From Ottelia alismoides (Eukaryota; Streptophyta; Magnoliopsida; Alismatales; Hydrocharitaceae): 64,000 nt of DNA. A model generated the notes under the pieces. It made no database searches, had not been told where the DNA came from, and saw nothing but the letters and a program-made list of their open reading frames with translations. Every line of letters begins with the position of its first letter. Within the stretch, counting starts at the first letter, position 1. Of this stretch, positions 8,993-21,811 are shown in pieces. The position numbers were made by a program, and so were the translations under genes. Location: contig JAZKJV010004140.1 of the NCBI GenBank assembly GCA_037367405.1, positions 62,001-126,000 of the forward strand. The letters are read 5' to 3'.

Positions 8993-10539
8993 ACTTTGTG
9001 TGAGTGTGTTAATAAATAAATTGGCTAAAAACCTTAAAAATCACAAAAATTAAAAATTTTTCCTGTACATAATCATTCTTTTCTTGCACATACATAGCTA
9101 GTGTACAAAATTATTCTTGTAAAAATGTTTTCAAAAATCTTTTGTGTAAAGTTTGTGTAAATATTTTCTTATCAAAACTATGTATATAGTACAAAATTAT
9201 TCCAAAATGTTTTGAAAATCAAAAGTTTGCAAAAATCCTGTGTAAATGTTTGTAAATACTTTTGCAAAACTTGTACTTCATGCATCCATCCATTCATGAT
9301 TTCAAAACATTTGTCAAAAATTTTGCACGATTGTAAATATTTGTAAATAGCATCTTTGTATATATATGTATATAGTTTTTCCTGGATGAGAGTTGACATT
9401 TAAACTAAGCCTGGAATTAAATTGAGAAATGGAGCTTGAATAAGATCTTAATCCACCTAACTCTAAGAGGAACCTTATAGGGCTTAGGGTTAAGGCTTTT
9501 CAGGTCCATAAGGACTTAATTCTTTGAGTCCACTAGGCTATGAGCATATGTCATCTTGATGAGCCTAAGTAGAGCACTTAACAACACACGCATGACTCTT
9601 AGAGACAATGGCTTGACTTGCACCAGCACTTTACACATGGCTCTCCACGGATGAGGTGGTGAGGAGGCAGTTTCCTTTGGCTTGGGGTAGCATATGAGGG
9701 TAGTACTTCTAGGCGGAACCTCTCTTCTTCTTCTAGTGAAGGAAGTGCGTCTCAACTTGGTCTAATGGTGATGAAGGCTAAAGACAGAAGCCGTGGGTTG
9801 CAATAAAGCTTCAAAAGAGGGATAGTCTACTGGCTCAAGAGGAAAATTTCTTGTATATATGCTGCACCATGTAGATATGTTGTATAGAAGCACTTGAAAA
9901 AAAATATTTGCAAAATGCAAAAAGAACTCCAAAAAAAAGTGGTGGGTCGGATTGAAAATTTAATAACCCCACCGGAGTGTATATAGTCAAATAAAGCAAA
10001 AGCTTATGGTATCCATGTTACATCTCATGAAGCTTGCAGCGGGAGACTGAGCTACACTGGCTGAGCTTCCAAAAGTCTATACTTCTTCCCCCTCTTCTTG
10101 AGCCGGTTGCACTTGAACTTAGAAGGGAATACCCCGCTTCTCGAGGAAAGAGTTGCTAAACCGAGGCATTAGAGTTACCAGGTTGAGGGAGGTTGCTTCT
10201 TTGTTACTTCTGAGGTGGGGAGCTACATATCACTTACACTGCATGGAAAGATTCATAGTCATTAGAGTTTGTGTATGTAGACTTGTTCTGATCTGGTTTA
10301 TTGAGGAGTCTTGTCCATAGATTGGTGGAACTTAGAGGCTGTTGAGTTTTAAACTTAAGTCTAAATAAGGTTCCGACACATTAATAATCCAAAGATCTGA
10401 TCGAGCTCCATAATTCAATTTAATGAAGGAAAGTTTAATATTCAACATTGATCCATGTACATTCCCCTCCTTTTCTTTTTCTTTCTTTCTTTTTCACTTC
10501 TTTTTCAAATAAGTGTTTGCTAAGGGACTAGCAAAAGTT

Positions 10540-10552
10540 AAGTATAGGGGGG
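10540..10552 (+). other. Polypurine tract of A
   Basis: AAGTATAGGGGGG lies directly before the 3' LTR start TGATGAAT. It is the expected plus-strand primer. Unlike the upstream look-alikes it has no complementary CTATACTTAG arm close by. Confidence 0.85.
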
Positions 10553-13500
10553 TGATGAATACCCATTCATCACTCTTTATTCTTATATTTTAGCTACAAA
10601 AACCTTTGCAAATGCATGTATATTCATGTATATACGAATAATTATCAAAAGCATGCATTGTATAAAGTTTAATAATTAGCATGTTTTTGTGCAAAAATAA
10701 AAGAATAAAGATTAAAAAGAAAAAGAGGGAAATATTTAGAATAAATATTGAGCAACCTAACCCAAGGGAGGGCTCAACATGGGCCTGACCGCATAAAAGC
10801 CAAAGTAGAGGGAGATAGGGGCTCATGTGTGTAAATATTTATGTAAATAAATAAAAATATTTTTCCTCACAAAAATAGCCCAAAATATGCTTGTAAATAC
10901 TTGTACATATTTATAAGTATAAAAACAAAAGAAAAAGGGTAAAAATCAAAAAGAACAAAAACACCACTTTCATCATGTACATGAACCACTCTTATATATT
11001 TATTTAACCTTGTAAATAAATAAAATTAATTTCCAAAATTTTTGTAAATATTCTATGTTATATAATGTAAATAAATTAAATAAAAACAATTAAAACAAAA
11101 ACAAAATAAAAATAATAAAATTAAAAATACAAAAACATATTGTAAATATACCATGTATATAAATGTATATATGTATTTATTTTACCTATGTATATAAATA
11201 ATAAAAATAAAATAAAAATACCTTTTTATTCCTTATTTTATAATGAAAATAAATAAAATATAAAATGGGAATAAAATTGTATAAAAATAACAAATTAAAA
11301 ATCAAAGTTAAAAACCCTATATAGTGTACATATACCTATGTATTACATATTATGTATATACCTTATTTTTATTTCGAAAAAAATTATTAAAAATCACTAA
11401 AAAATAGAAAAAAATAAAATAAAAATATTTCATGTTTTAAGTTTTTGCTAAATCGGCCCCTAGCTACCCTAATTTTCACTTCTAAAATTCTGCCACGTGG
11501 CCGATTCCTGTTGGCTCTGGGGGATGTTCACCGCCCGGTCAACTACCCCCCAGGACCATTCCACACGAGTCCTCAGCGGGTCCCCAACTTCTCGGATTTT
11601 TCACCGCTAAACCCGATCGCCTACCACCTAAACCCCGGGTCCGACTCCTTAATGCCACATCCGACACCCTCGCCGGGGTATCCACATCGGGATCCGCGCA
11701 CCTCCACGCCCTACCTGACCTCGTCTAGCCGGACCCGCACCCATATTTAGCCGTTGCTCCGCCTCCTCATTTCCCCATCTTTGGTCATTCGAATCCACCT
11801 CCTGTGAGCTCCAGCATACTCGTGAGAGTGACAGCTTGCGTCCGACGCCGTCGAAGCGAGGAGAGGAGGCGTGCCCATCGATCCGGCGAGCTCAACCGCC
11901 GTTGCTCCGCTACCAGCAGGAGCACCGAGCCTCGGAGGGAGACGCTCCTCGAGGCGAAGACCAGGAGCTTCCGTAGCTCCTCCCCAGTCTCCTTGTCCAC
12001 CCAGGTAGCTTCGATAGTCTTTCTTTTTCCGTAATTTCTAGTTACCCCCAAATCGCTCCGCCGCCATCCATCATCGATTCCTTCCGCTTCCGACCACCAT
12101 CCGATCATCGGGCATCGCCATAGCCTTCGCCGACTTCCCGCGCACCTTCTTCACCCCTCCATCCAACCCAGCTCGCACAGGAGCTGGGAGTCGAGCTCCT
12201 CCATCTACCCCCTTCGCCGGAGCTCGCCATATCGACCCACAGACCACCGTCACCCCACCTGACCGGGTCGAGGCAGTTTGCCCTCGACCCACGAGTCTTC
12301 TGGATTGCTTTGCAGGTCGAACGAAGGCCATCTGAGGTCCTTCGCCATTCAGCCAGGAGGCACAGCTCCGCCGACCTCGCCCGAGCTCCTCAGAGCTCGG
12401 CTGGATCATCGGAGCCCACCACCAGCTGCGGGACACCCTTGCGGAGCTTCTCCGACCTTCAGGCGCAGCAGAGGAGCCCCGGAGCGAAGCCTCCGGGCCG
12501 GCAAACTTCGCCGGTCATCTGTTCTTCGAGGATCCTCCTCCTCCGTTCGATCAGTCCTCCCGCTCTAGGTGTCATCTGGGCCGTTCATCCCTGGAGCTGC
12601 CTTCACCGTCAGATCAGAGGAGAGTCGATTGCAGCCGTTGGTTCACGTGCTACCACACTTCTACGCCGTCGAATACTCCACGTGGCGCGCATCCAACGGT
12701 CCGAGTAATAAAGGGTAATTTACCCTTAGGCCCTCTTAGTTATTTTATTTCATTTTTAGTCTTGTAAATATTTAGCGTAGTTGTTTAAGTTTTGGTACTT
12801 TTGCATAGAGACCCGTGTGCTTGCCTTTATTTTCTGTTATACCCCTGTACATGGTCTGACACGTGCTTCGTCACGTGGTTTCATTGGGATAATTGCATTG
12901 TATGCCCCTGTTGTTCTGGATGTTAACAGTTGAATGAAACTTTTAGTTTATTTGCATTTATACCCCTGTGCGTATTGTATTTAAACATGTGCGTGATATT
13001 TTGGGTATTTTGCGAATAGGTCCCTGGACTTTTGGTACCTGTTGCCAATAAGTCCCTGGAACTTATTTGTCTTGCAATTGGGTCTCTGAGTGCCCCAAGC
13101 ACGCGCGTGGCGTGTGTTTTGCTGGGTTAAATGCACCAGACCCCCCAGACTCTCGGGTATTTGCACTTTGGTCCCTGTGCACTGTGCCCCTTCTTTATTT
13201 TTGAATAAAATAGCAAATTCCTCCAAATCCAACGAAAATTGGACACATGGCTCCTGCCATGGTGTAAAATTTTCGAGGATTTTTTAGGACATTTTTGTTT
13301 TCATTTGATATTTTTAAAAAATCAAAAACACTTAATTTTGCTACTGTTTAACTTTAAAAACCCCAAAAAATATTAAAACCCATTTAAAAATTCCAGAAAA
13401 ATTGTCTACTGTTTGGTTTACTTAGCTTGATTTTCTAGCCAATTTTGGCTATTTTTCATTATCTAAAACACTAAAAATTGAAAAACACCTAAAATCTTAT

Positions 13501-14139
13501 GAAAATTCTAATAATTAAACCAAAAATCCAAAAATAATAAAATAGGTGCCTGAATTTTCCTTGTTTAATTCTCTTTACAGGAAAATTACCTTCCAGCTAA
13601 TTTGGGGGCTTTAGATATTTTATCTATGGCCTTTTAGCTCGGCTGGACAATACCTGCTGTTTTAGTCATTTTTTGATTTTTAGAAAATTAAATAAACATC
13701 AGAAAATTCTCAAAAAATTCACCAAAAACACTAAAAATCATAAAACACATAAAAATATTTTTGTTTGAATTTTTGGTTGATTTTATTGCTTTTAATAAAT
13801 TGTTGAAGTGTGTGTTTCTTTACTTTTCTTATTTTCTTAATTCATTAAAAATCCAAAAAAAATATTAAATAATTAAAAAAACCCCACCAAAAATAGTTGC
13901 TTCTTTTATTATATTTCCCCTTTTTGACTACTTCGTAGGCCGAGAGGCCAACCCGTGCTCCTTGAGTTCGACCCTGGTCGCTATACCAGGTTAATATAAT
14001 AGCAGGACCGCTTTCATGTTTTGATCGATTTTATCTGTTATTAGTGGTTCATTTTTCTTGATCGAGCACATCTGAGTGATTGAGGTCGCAATGACCATTT
14101 TTTTGTACCTTTACCTTAGTCGCTCAGAGCGTGTCGTCA
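10553..14139 (+). repeat. 3' LTR of element A (3587 bp)
   Basis: Starts TGATGAAT after the polypurine tract and ends GTCGTCA; both ends fit TG...CA. The first 20 bp form an inverted repeat, TGATGAAT-ACCC-ATTCATCA. Composition is strongly zoned: AT-rich 10553-11440, GC-rich 11450-12700, AT-rich again to 13900. The GC-rich block is probably the promoter and transcript-start zone, with a weak TATA-like CATATTTAG at 11742-11750. Short ORFs in the GC-rich block (for example 11445-11750 and 12310-12708) are not shared with B and look like chance. Confidence 0.9.
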
Positions 14140-15525
14140 ATCAGCCACGGGGAAGTTCGCCTCACCGGCGTTCTTTCCCGTTCTTCTTCCACGCTTCGCA
14201 ACCGTTGGATCGAGTCGCGCCTCCAGAAGCTAAAACCGCTGTTCGATCCGGTCACGCTCCAGCCGTCCGATCGTCATCATCATGTCTAATCTCCACCGTC
14301 GGAGGCCGAAGCGGCATCGTGCATCGAGGGTACGCCACACGTCATGTGAACGGTCCACAGCCATTCGATCAGCTCCGAAGGGGTATTTTGCATAGCCACC
14401 CCTTCCCTTTTTGTAATTTTATTTTAGTCCTGAAACTTTCATTTGCCGTTCAAAGTATTTCGTAATATTTACAAATAGGACCTTGAACTTTTACTAATTG
14501 CAAAGAGGTCCAGGCCACGTCACCTCATGTGACCAGTTCACGTGAGGCGCGAGTATTTTGCACGGACCCCCTTCTGGGTTTGTTTATTTCCTCAAGGTCT
14601 ATTAAATTTTGTATTAAGTGTTAAATTTTAGGGACCTTTGCATGTAAGCCCTCGGGCATTTTGGAAATTACAGTTGAGTCATTCCCAGGTGCGTATAAGT
14701 CACGCATCCTGGTGGACATTTTGCACTTGTACCCGTGCGGGTTTAGATATTTGTGATTGGTCCATAAAATCGAATATTCAGAGTTATATTTTGTGGGAAA
14801 ATTGCATGTATGCCCCTGGATGTTTTGATATTTGCACTTATACCTCTGTCAGGCTTAGTTATTTTTGTGTGCTGGTCTTATTTATTTGGAGCATCATCTT
14901 AATTCCAAAAATTCCCAAATATTTAACTTAAGCTCCTGTTGACTTGCACTTTAACGCCATATTTTTGCATTACATTTTTATTACATTTTCACATTTATTA
15001 AAAATAAAAACTGTTTGCACTAGAAAATCCATAAAAATTATAAAAACATTTTGAGAAATTCCAAAAAAATTATATTTGGTGTGTTTTATCATCTATTAGT
15101 GTCAGTACAAAAATCAGTAAAAATTTCAAAAGAAAAACCTTAAAAATTTGAAAACCTCTAAAATCTTCAAAAAATCTAAAAAATCCTAGAAAAATCAGGA
15201 AAATGTAAACTCAGTTGCTGTGTCTTACTTATTTTATTGTCTATATTTTAAAATTAATTTGAGGAATTTTGGGTACTATTTAGTATTTTTCACCCTCATT
15301 TTGATTTCGGCCAGCAACCTAGTCCACTGTTTCCCCTTATTTTGATATTTAAAAATACCAAAAACATTCTGAAAAATACTCAAAAATCACAAAAACAGTA
15401 AAAAATTATGAAAAGCCAAAAAAGAGTTTATTTCCTGATTTTTGACTATTTTTACCTATTTTTATAAATACATTATCCTCTCTTCCCATATATTGTATAT
15501 ATACTCCTATACTAAAAAAATATAA
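14140..15525 (+). repeat. 5' LTR of B, internal piece
   Basis: Collinear with 27580-28985 of the B 3' LTR, mostly with single-base changes; a 15-bp stretch present near 28450 is absent near 15010. The left end is the A insertion point. On the right, similarity stops around 15515-15530, about 390 bp before the LTR end in the other copy, and leader sequence begins. The exact breakpoint is blurred by A-runs. Confidence 0.85.
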
Positions 15526-16287
15526 AAAAATACTGCTAAGAAAACTTTGACCTAAATAAAATTGGTAATTAAACTCATTGATTGGGGAGAGTCACACCCT
15601 CACTTGTATTCAGATTGCATGGGAAGGTCTCCTTCCAAGTGAGCAGAGTGCTTTGTAAGGATTAGAGCCAAAATCCCAGCTTGTGGTTGCCTTGTGTATA
15701 GCCTGGATTTCCGAAGTATTGGCGCTTCTATCGTACGTGGACGAGTAGGGCTTGGTCAACATTGGTGACTCTCTATTGTGTAGAGAATTGACCTTGTCCG
15801 AAGTATCGAGCCTAGGCCACGCCTTCACGGGAGTGTCTGTCTCATCGTCTCGCTTCCGAGTAGGTTATTGCACGCTCACAGGTGATTCCGTTGCGAGCGA
15901 GTTCCAAAGTATCGGTTTCACCTATTGGCTTCCTTTATCTATTTCTTTGGTTGAGTAGGGATCCAGGAAGGGTTACAAGGACCTCAAAAATCACAAGCTA
16001 CAGGTTACACAGGAGGAGGACAAGTACGGGATACTCTTCCGGCAGTACTCTCTCTCCTATAGGTGTAGCGCTCTAAGGACTCGTTAAAAGATAAATTCTT
16101 GAATTCAAGCTAAAAACTACAAAGATAATAGCCGAACTCTTACGGCTTCACGTGTTGAGTTGGTGAATCCTCTTGTTTTGTGTTTGATTGCTAGTCGATT
16201 TTAGGTCAAGATCAAAAACACCGCACAATCGTGCACAATTTTGTCACCTTCTTCTCCTTCATATCTCAACCTTCTCAAATAATCAAG
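15526..16287 (+). other. Leader remnant of B
   Basis: Noncoding. It begins with sequence matching the A leader near 1310-1400 (GGGGAGAG then ACCCTCA). PBS and the first part of the leader are lost. The middle resembles E 38930-39200 and carries three spaced copies of a GAAGTATYG-like motif (15712, 15799, 15906). Confidence 0.7.
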
Positions 16288-19120
16288 ATGATGGGACGGA
16301 GATCTCTTATTCTGACCTTGTCGGCACCGCTTTCCAGCACTCCTCCCTATTCATCTAGGACAACCTCAGAGAGTCCGCTCTCCGAGCCTGAGTACACTTC
16401 TGCCCTATTCCCCCTCGACCACCCTTCTCATTCTCCTTCCATCAGTAGAAGAGTTTCAGAATTTAGTGCATCATAGAGCTCAGAGCATTTGACGGCACCT
16501 GAGATGGGTTCTTTTGCATTTTCAGAGAATCCAGACATGGCAGACAGAGACCACCCAGATGAGCAGGAACAACCTCATTTCCTATTTGATCAAGCTGCCA
16601 TCAACAATTCACTATTAGCCTCCTTGGAGACCATGCAGAGACAAATCGGAGACCAAGGAGCATTCATGGGTGACGTGATGCGAGAGCTGGCGCAGATGAG
16701 AGCAGATCGAGAGAACAGAGCCGCAGGTGGTGGAGAAGATATACCCATCGCAGAAGGAAGAGATCCAGAAGCTGAGAGACCACCACATACCATCATGAGG
16801 GAATTACACAATCCTGCCGCATCCCTCACTCACCCATGGATCCGACTCCCTCCCATCCATGGAGATTTCGAGCTTCGGCCCCATACTATTCAGCTTTTGC
16901 CCAAATTCCATGGGCTACCGACCGAAGAGCCACACCTCCACTTGCAAGAATTCGAGATGATCTGCAGCACAATTCATGATAGGCTGATGACCGAGGATAC
17001 TATCAAGATGATAGACTTCCCCTTCTCTTTGGTTGACAGAGCCGCATACTGGCTCAAACACTTGGGGAGGTTCATAGATACTTGGCAGATCTCCAGACCG
17101 CATACTTGAAGAAGTACTACCCTCTCGGCCGGTCGAACGCAGCTAGAGCTATGATCAGCAATTTTACCATGATCCCTAATGAACAATTCCATGAAGCCTG
17201 GGATCGATTCAGAGAGCTCATCGACCGGTGTCCGCATCATGACATATCCAAGCCCAATCTGGTGCAGAGTTTCTTCTGTGGGCTGACACCGGAGCTACAG
17301 GGGCTTATAAATGCCTCTTGTGGTGGATCATACTTTTCCAAGGGTGAAGACGACGTCTGGGCCATCTATGAAGGCATGGAAGAAAACTCGACTGTGATGA
17401 CCCAAGCCAGAGTCTACACACAGCAAAAGCCGACCCAAGGAGGAGGATCATTTTAGAGGATCGCCCGCATCGATGTCGGTCCCAACACTCCGTCGGTAGC
17501 CGTAGCCCAAGCCGAATCCGTCGCAGCCGACATGGGAATCATTAGTGAGAAGTTGGACTGCATGGAGATCCTTGAGAAGAAGCAGAACCAAGGTCTAGCC
17601 CAGATGGACCTTCTCACTAAAACCATGAGTGACCTGAAGACTCAAATTCTCTGCATTCAGGAGGCACAGACATATACCCCGTAGCCTCCCAGGTCACGAG
17701 CTGATCCGAGTAGTAGCAGCTCTACCCAACCCTCTGCCTCACACCGCCAGGTCAACCACATCCAGGCAGAGCCGGTTCCGCGGCTACCGTATTACCCTTC
17801 GCAGCCACCATCTCAGGACACTCAGATGGTGGTCTACTAGTCGGATCAGCCACTGGCAGTTCTCCCACCACCATCCTTTGAGCAAGACCCATTGATGGAA
17901 GTCAATGGGATTTGGTACGACTGGTACCCGCAGCCCGGGATTCATCGTGATCACCCCGAATTCCGTTGGGGTAATGGTGGCTCCTCATCCCAGCAACAGT
18001 CGCCTGCTCAAGGATATTAGAACATCCAGCCACAGCAGCAGCAGGCCCATTATGCCCAGCAACAGAACCAGAATGGTCCTCGTCCCGCCTATCAGGGACA
18101 ACAGTAGAGGCAGCGTCAGCCGCCTCAACAGTCATATTCTCATCCTCCCCAGTATCAGCAACAACAACCTCATTTCCCGCAGGGGAACACATCCGGTTCT
18201 CAGGCACCTGCCTTTGAGAACCCAACATTATATGACCTCGCCCGACTACTCTCTGAACATCGGGAATCCTATCTGCGAGACATGGATGAGTTCCGGCAGG
18301 AGGTGAGGGATTTGATTAAAGGTAAAGCCACCATACCATCTCAGATCGAACCAAATCCGAACAGTCTGAAAAGAAAGTCTGAGCAGGTAGAGTTCACCGA
18401 GAATACCTCTCCTATTGATTATTTGAGTGACATATCTTCTTCTTTGTATAATGATGATTTTGTGACTACTAGGAGCGGTAGGATGCCAGTCGGCGGTGCC
18501 TCATCTGAACCACAACACGAAGAATCCAGAGCGCCAGATGAGCAGAGTAGCGGTGCTGATGCCGCTGATGATGATGTTGATGACGATGTTGCTGAAGCCA
18601 CCAAGGATGGAGATCCCGACGACGGTACTGAGGCCGTCATGACACCAGACGCAGACGGTGGTGATGAAGCCACCATTTCTGATGATGTGCCAGAGCACGG
18701 TGCTGATGCCGCAAAGACAGGTGCCGGTGGTGGTACCGAGGCTACTACATCTACTTTTGTTGAGCCACCTTCTACTGTGTTGCCACATTTTGTATCTCAG
18801 GACTGTGGACAAAAAAAGAACAAAAAAATGAATAAAGGAAAAGGTTCTGTATCTACTTCGGATCCATATGTGTTGCATGATGATCAGTGTATGGATTCTA
18901 TTCCTTCACGGGCACAAGAACCGATTCCTAGCCCTCCATCTGAGGAGGCCCCTACTATCCCCTTACCTGAAGCACTCTGCTTGGCGAAGGGGAATAAAAA
19001 AGAAAATCCAAAAAAGGCTCAGCAGGTAGAGTTCAGCAACCAGATCATTGACAGATTCCACATTCAGCTGACTCTACAGGAAGCCCTTGAGCACATCCCC
19101 CTCTTCAAAAAGAACTTAAA
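16288..19120 (+). pseudogene. gag: gag pseudogene of B
   Basis: Homologous throughout to the A gag, from MMGRRS at 16288. Breaks seen: TAG at 16474-16476; a one-base deletion near 17090 (A has TWEQLRTEYLNKYYPL here); TAG at 17454, 17682, 17838, 18018 and 18105. Where A can be aligned at 17454, 17682 and 17838 the ancestral codon is CAG. The capsid domain survives in two frames (16489-17109 and 17082-17456). The acidic tail from 18282 keeps Gly-Thr-Glu-Ala-Thr-like repeats, and gag runs into protease with no stop, unlike A. Confidence 0.85.
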
Positions 19121-20180
19121 AGAGAAGACTACCATCCGTAGGAAGAGGAGGAACCACAGAGATCAGCTTCATGTTCTCACTCATTCCACTTGCTGTACCC
19201 TTCAAAAGAAACTGCCAGCCAAGAGAACCAATGCAGGAGCTCCCTATGTCAGATGCGAGATTCAGGAGCAGCAGTTTGATCGTACTCTATTAGACAGCGA
19301 CTCTTCGATTAACCTTCTTTCGGCAGCCTTACTCGATCAATTCGAGTTTGGTCCTCTTCTTAGGAGCAGGACAGTCCTTCAATTTGCTAACAGGTCGACT
19401 AAGAGGCCGAAGGGGTTATTGAAAGACATGGTCGTTACCATTTAGGGCCTGAAATTCCCCGTGGACATTGTTGTCTTGGACATGGAGATCCCTGAGTCGG
19501 TAACCGATGCCCCCATCATACTTGGACGTCCATTCTTGGCCACAACCAAGGCGGTGACCGATCATGATAGCGGGAATGTGTGTTTTTGCGTAGATGGCGA
19601 AACCATACAAATAGAGACGATCGAGGAGACCAGAGCGAGAGAGTTAGAATGCTCAGACCAGTCCAGCGAAGCTGCGCAGATGACAGAGGAAGAGCTAGAC
19701 ATCCACCAGGAGTGCGACTTTGTGATGACAGATGATGAATCCAATTGGATAGATCCCGTAGCACAGACCCTCGCCTTGCCTACAGATTCACCTTCTTTAT
19801 AGCTTATGGCAGTTGAGAGTCTGGAGAGCACACACCTGGATGAGGATACTTTTGTGGCTGACAGTGTTGGGACGAGTGGTGCTGATGATTTTCAATCCTT
19901 GTTCGTCTACGTCAGATCCCTTGGATTCAGACATTGATTGGGATGATTTCGATGATTAATTGCCTTGTCTGATTCCATCCGAGCCAACAGCTAGGATGGA
20001 GTGCGAGCCAGTGCAGTTTATTGATGATTCAGCAGGCTCCCCTTCGTCGGATATTCACGTAGAGAGAGAGAGAGTTCTCACAAGCAGATCTGGTCGCCTT
20101 CACGCAGACATACCAGAAGACAGATCTGCCACCTCCCAGTTGTCCAGAACTGAAAGCTCTGCCATAGTCGCTGAAGTATA
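19121..20180 (+). pseudogene. pol: Protease and linker pseudogene of B
   Basis: Protease is recognisable, but its active-site triplet reads DSD (LLDSDSSINLL, near 19295) instead of the DSG of A, which would inactivate it. TAG at 19443-19445 replaces a CAG that A retains. The second half (IILGRPFLAT, near 19520) continues in frame to a stop at 19800-19802. The linker after it has shifted frame before 20165, where a further TAG stands just ahead of the RT segment. Confidence 0.8.
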
Positions 20181-21811
20181 GATTCCTTGCGGGTGAGCCA
20201 GATATGCACCCAATCATTATCTCAGCAGGTTTGACTGGAGAACAAGAATCTCATATGATGGAGGTTCTTGAAAGAAACCACAAGGCGATAGGATGGAGTA
20301 TAGCTGATCTCCAGGGGATTAGTCTGGCTCTGTGCTCCCACCACATTTATCTAGAGGAGAACGCTAGGTCGTCGCCTGAGTTCCAGCGACGGCTGAACCC
20401 GAATCTTCGAGATGTGGTCATAAAAGAAATACCAAAATGGTGGAGCGCCGATTTTATCTACCCCATCTCTGACTCCAAGTGGGTTAGTCCGTTACATGTG
20501 GTACCCAAGAAGATGGGTATCACTACAGTTGTGAATGAGTCTGGAGAGGAGATCTCTACCCAAGTACCCACTTCTTGGAGGGTCTGTGTTGACTACAGAC
20601 GTTTGAATGAGGCCACGAAGAAGGATCATTTCCCATTTCCATTCATTGATCAGATTATCGAGAGGCTAGCTAGGAAGAGTCATTATTGTTTCCTTGACGG
20701 GTACTCCGGATATAATCAAGTGGCCATTGCACCCGAAGACCAGGAGAAAACGACATTCACCTGTCCGTTTGGGACTTATGCTTTCAGACGGATGCCCTTT
20801 GGTTTATTTAATCCTCCAGCAACATTCCAAAGGTGCATGTTGTCCATTTTCTCGGACATGGTGGGTGACTGTTTAGAGGTCTTCATGAATGACTTCTCGG
20901 TCTATGGCGATGGGTTTGATGCCTGTCTTGACTGCCTAGACCGTGTGCTTCAGCGCTGCATAGAGGTCAATCTCGTATTGTCTTGGGATAAGAGTCACTT
21001 CATGGTGACTCAAGGGACGGTCCTTGGCCATATCATCTCCGACAGGGGCATGGAGGTTGATCCGGCCAAGGTGGATATCATTAGAAAACTCAATCCACCG
21101 TCCAATATGCGTCAATTGCGGTCTTTTCTGGGGCATGTCGGTTTCTACCGACGGTTCATTCAGGACTTCAATCGTATTGCCCGACCGCTTACTTATCTGC
21201 TGACGAAAGGCACCGAGTTCATTGTAGATGATAAGTGTCTTGCGTCCTTTGAGACTCTCAAGAGCATGGTTGTTTCGACTGCTGTCCTTCAGCCACCCGA
21301 TTGGTCTCTCCCATTCGAGATCATGACGGACGCATCTGATTTTGCTGTAGGAGCTGTGCTTGCACAGAGGAGGGATGGATTGCCGTTTGCCATTCACTAC
21401 GCCAGCCGGACTTTTGATGCCACTCAGCGGAATTATACTGTGACTGATAAAGAGATGCTGGCTGTTGTCTTTGCTTTGGATAAGTATCGATCTTATATTC
21501 TTGGATCTAGAGTGACAATCTACATAGATCACACCGCCATCCGGTACTTAATGGCCAAGAAGGATGCCAAAGCACGTCTTACCAGATGGATCCTTCTACT
21601 CCAGGAGTTTGATATTGAGATTAAGGATAAGCCTGGAGTTAAGAATGTGGTGGCAGATCATCTCTCCCGTTTGGAGAATCTTGAGGAATCTGAGCCCAGA
21701 GCACCTATCACAGAGACATTTCCAGACGAGGGGATCTTGGCTGTCGCCTCGCTCCCATGGTATGCCGACTTTGTAAACTATCTTGTTGCCAAGATGGTCC
21801 CTCAAGGATGA
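20181..21811 (+). pseudogene. pol: RT-RNase H of B, long open but catalytically altered
   Basis: 535 codons stay open from the Met at 20204. RT motifs are all present: VSPLHVVPKK, CVDYRRLN, FLDGYSGYNQVAI and MPFGLFNPPATFQRC. However, the catalytic box reads FMND (near 20885) where A has FMDD, so the first catalytic Asp is lost. RNase H (DASDFAVGAVLAQ near 21328, YIDHTAI) looks intact. The stop is TGA at 21809-21811 where A has TGG (Trp). The same frame continues into integrase. Not expected to encode an active polymerase. Confidence 0.82.

Larger units (their letters stand above)
8465..10539 (+). other. 3' noncoding region of A, in place of env
   Basis: About 2.1 kb with no ORF above about 80 codons. 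The first 500 bp contain repeated hairpins carrying polypurine-tract-like ends (listed separately). The rest, from about 9400, is collinear with 24440-25548 of B and shares blocks with C and D, such as TAATCCACCTAAC and TTCAGGTCCATA (9448-9512), and GAGGCTGTTGA near 10336. No transmembrane or signal-peptide coding remains, so I see no env-like gene. Confidence 0.75.
1..14139 (+). mobile_element. Element A: Athila-type Ty3/gypsy retrotransposon, youngest layer at the left
   Basis: The segment reads, in order, partial 5' LTR, tRNA-Asp PBS, leader, gag-pol, long 3' noncoding region, polypurine tract and full 3' LTR. The 5' LTR end (1-298) matches 13842-14139 with about a dozen differences by eye (roughly 4%), so insertion is not very recent. 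The 3' LTR ends in CA at 14139, and the next bases (ATCAG, 14140-14144) resume the LTR of element B exactly where 27580 continues in B's other LTR. ATCAG is therefore the expected 5-bp target duplication. The start of the 5' LTR lies left of the window. The gag-pol frame is open apart from two TAG codons, so this is the best coding copy here. Confidence 0.93.

Noticed and set aside
14076..14465. 129-codon ORF over the A/B junction
   Set aside because: Spans the end of the A LTR and the B LTR; a chance fusion. The equivalent at 27645-27905 is LTR sequence.
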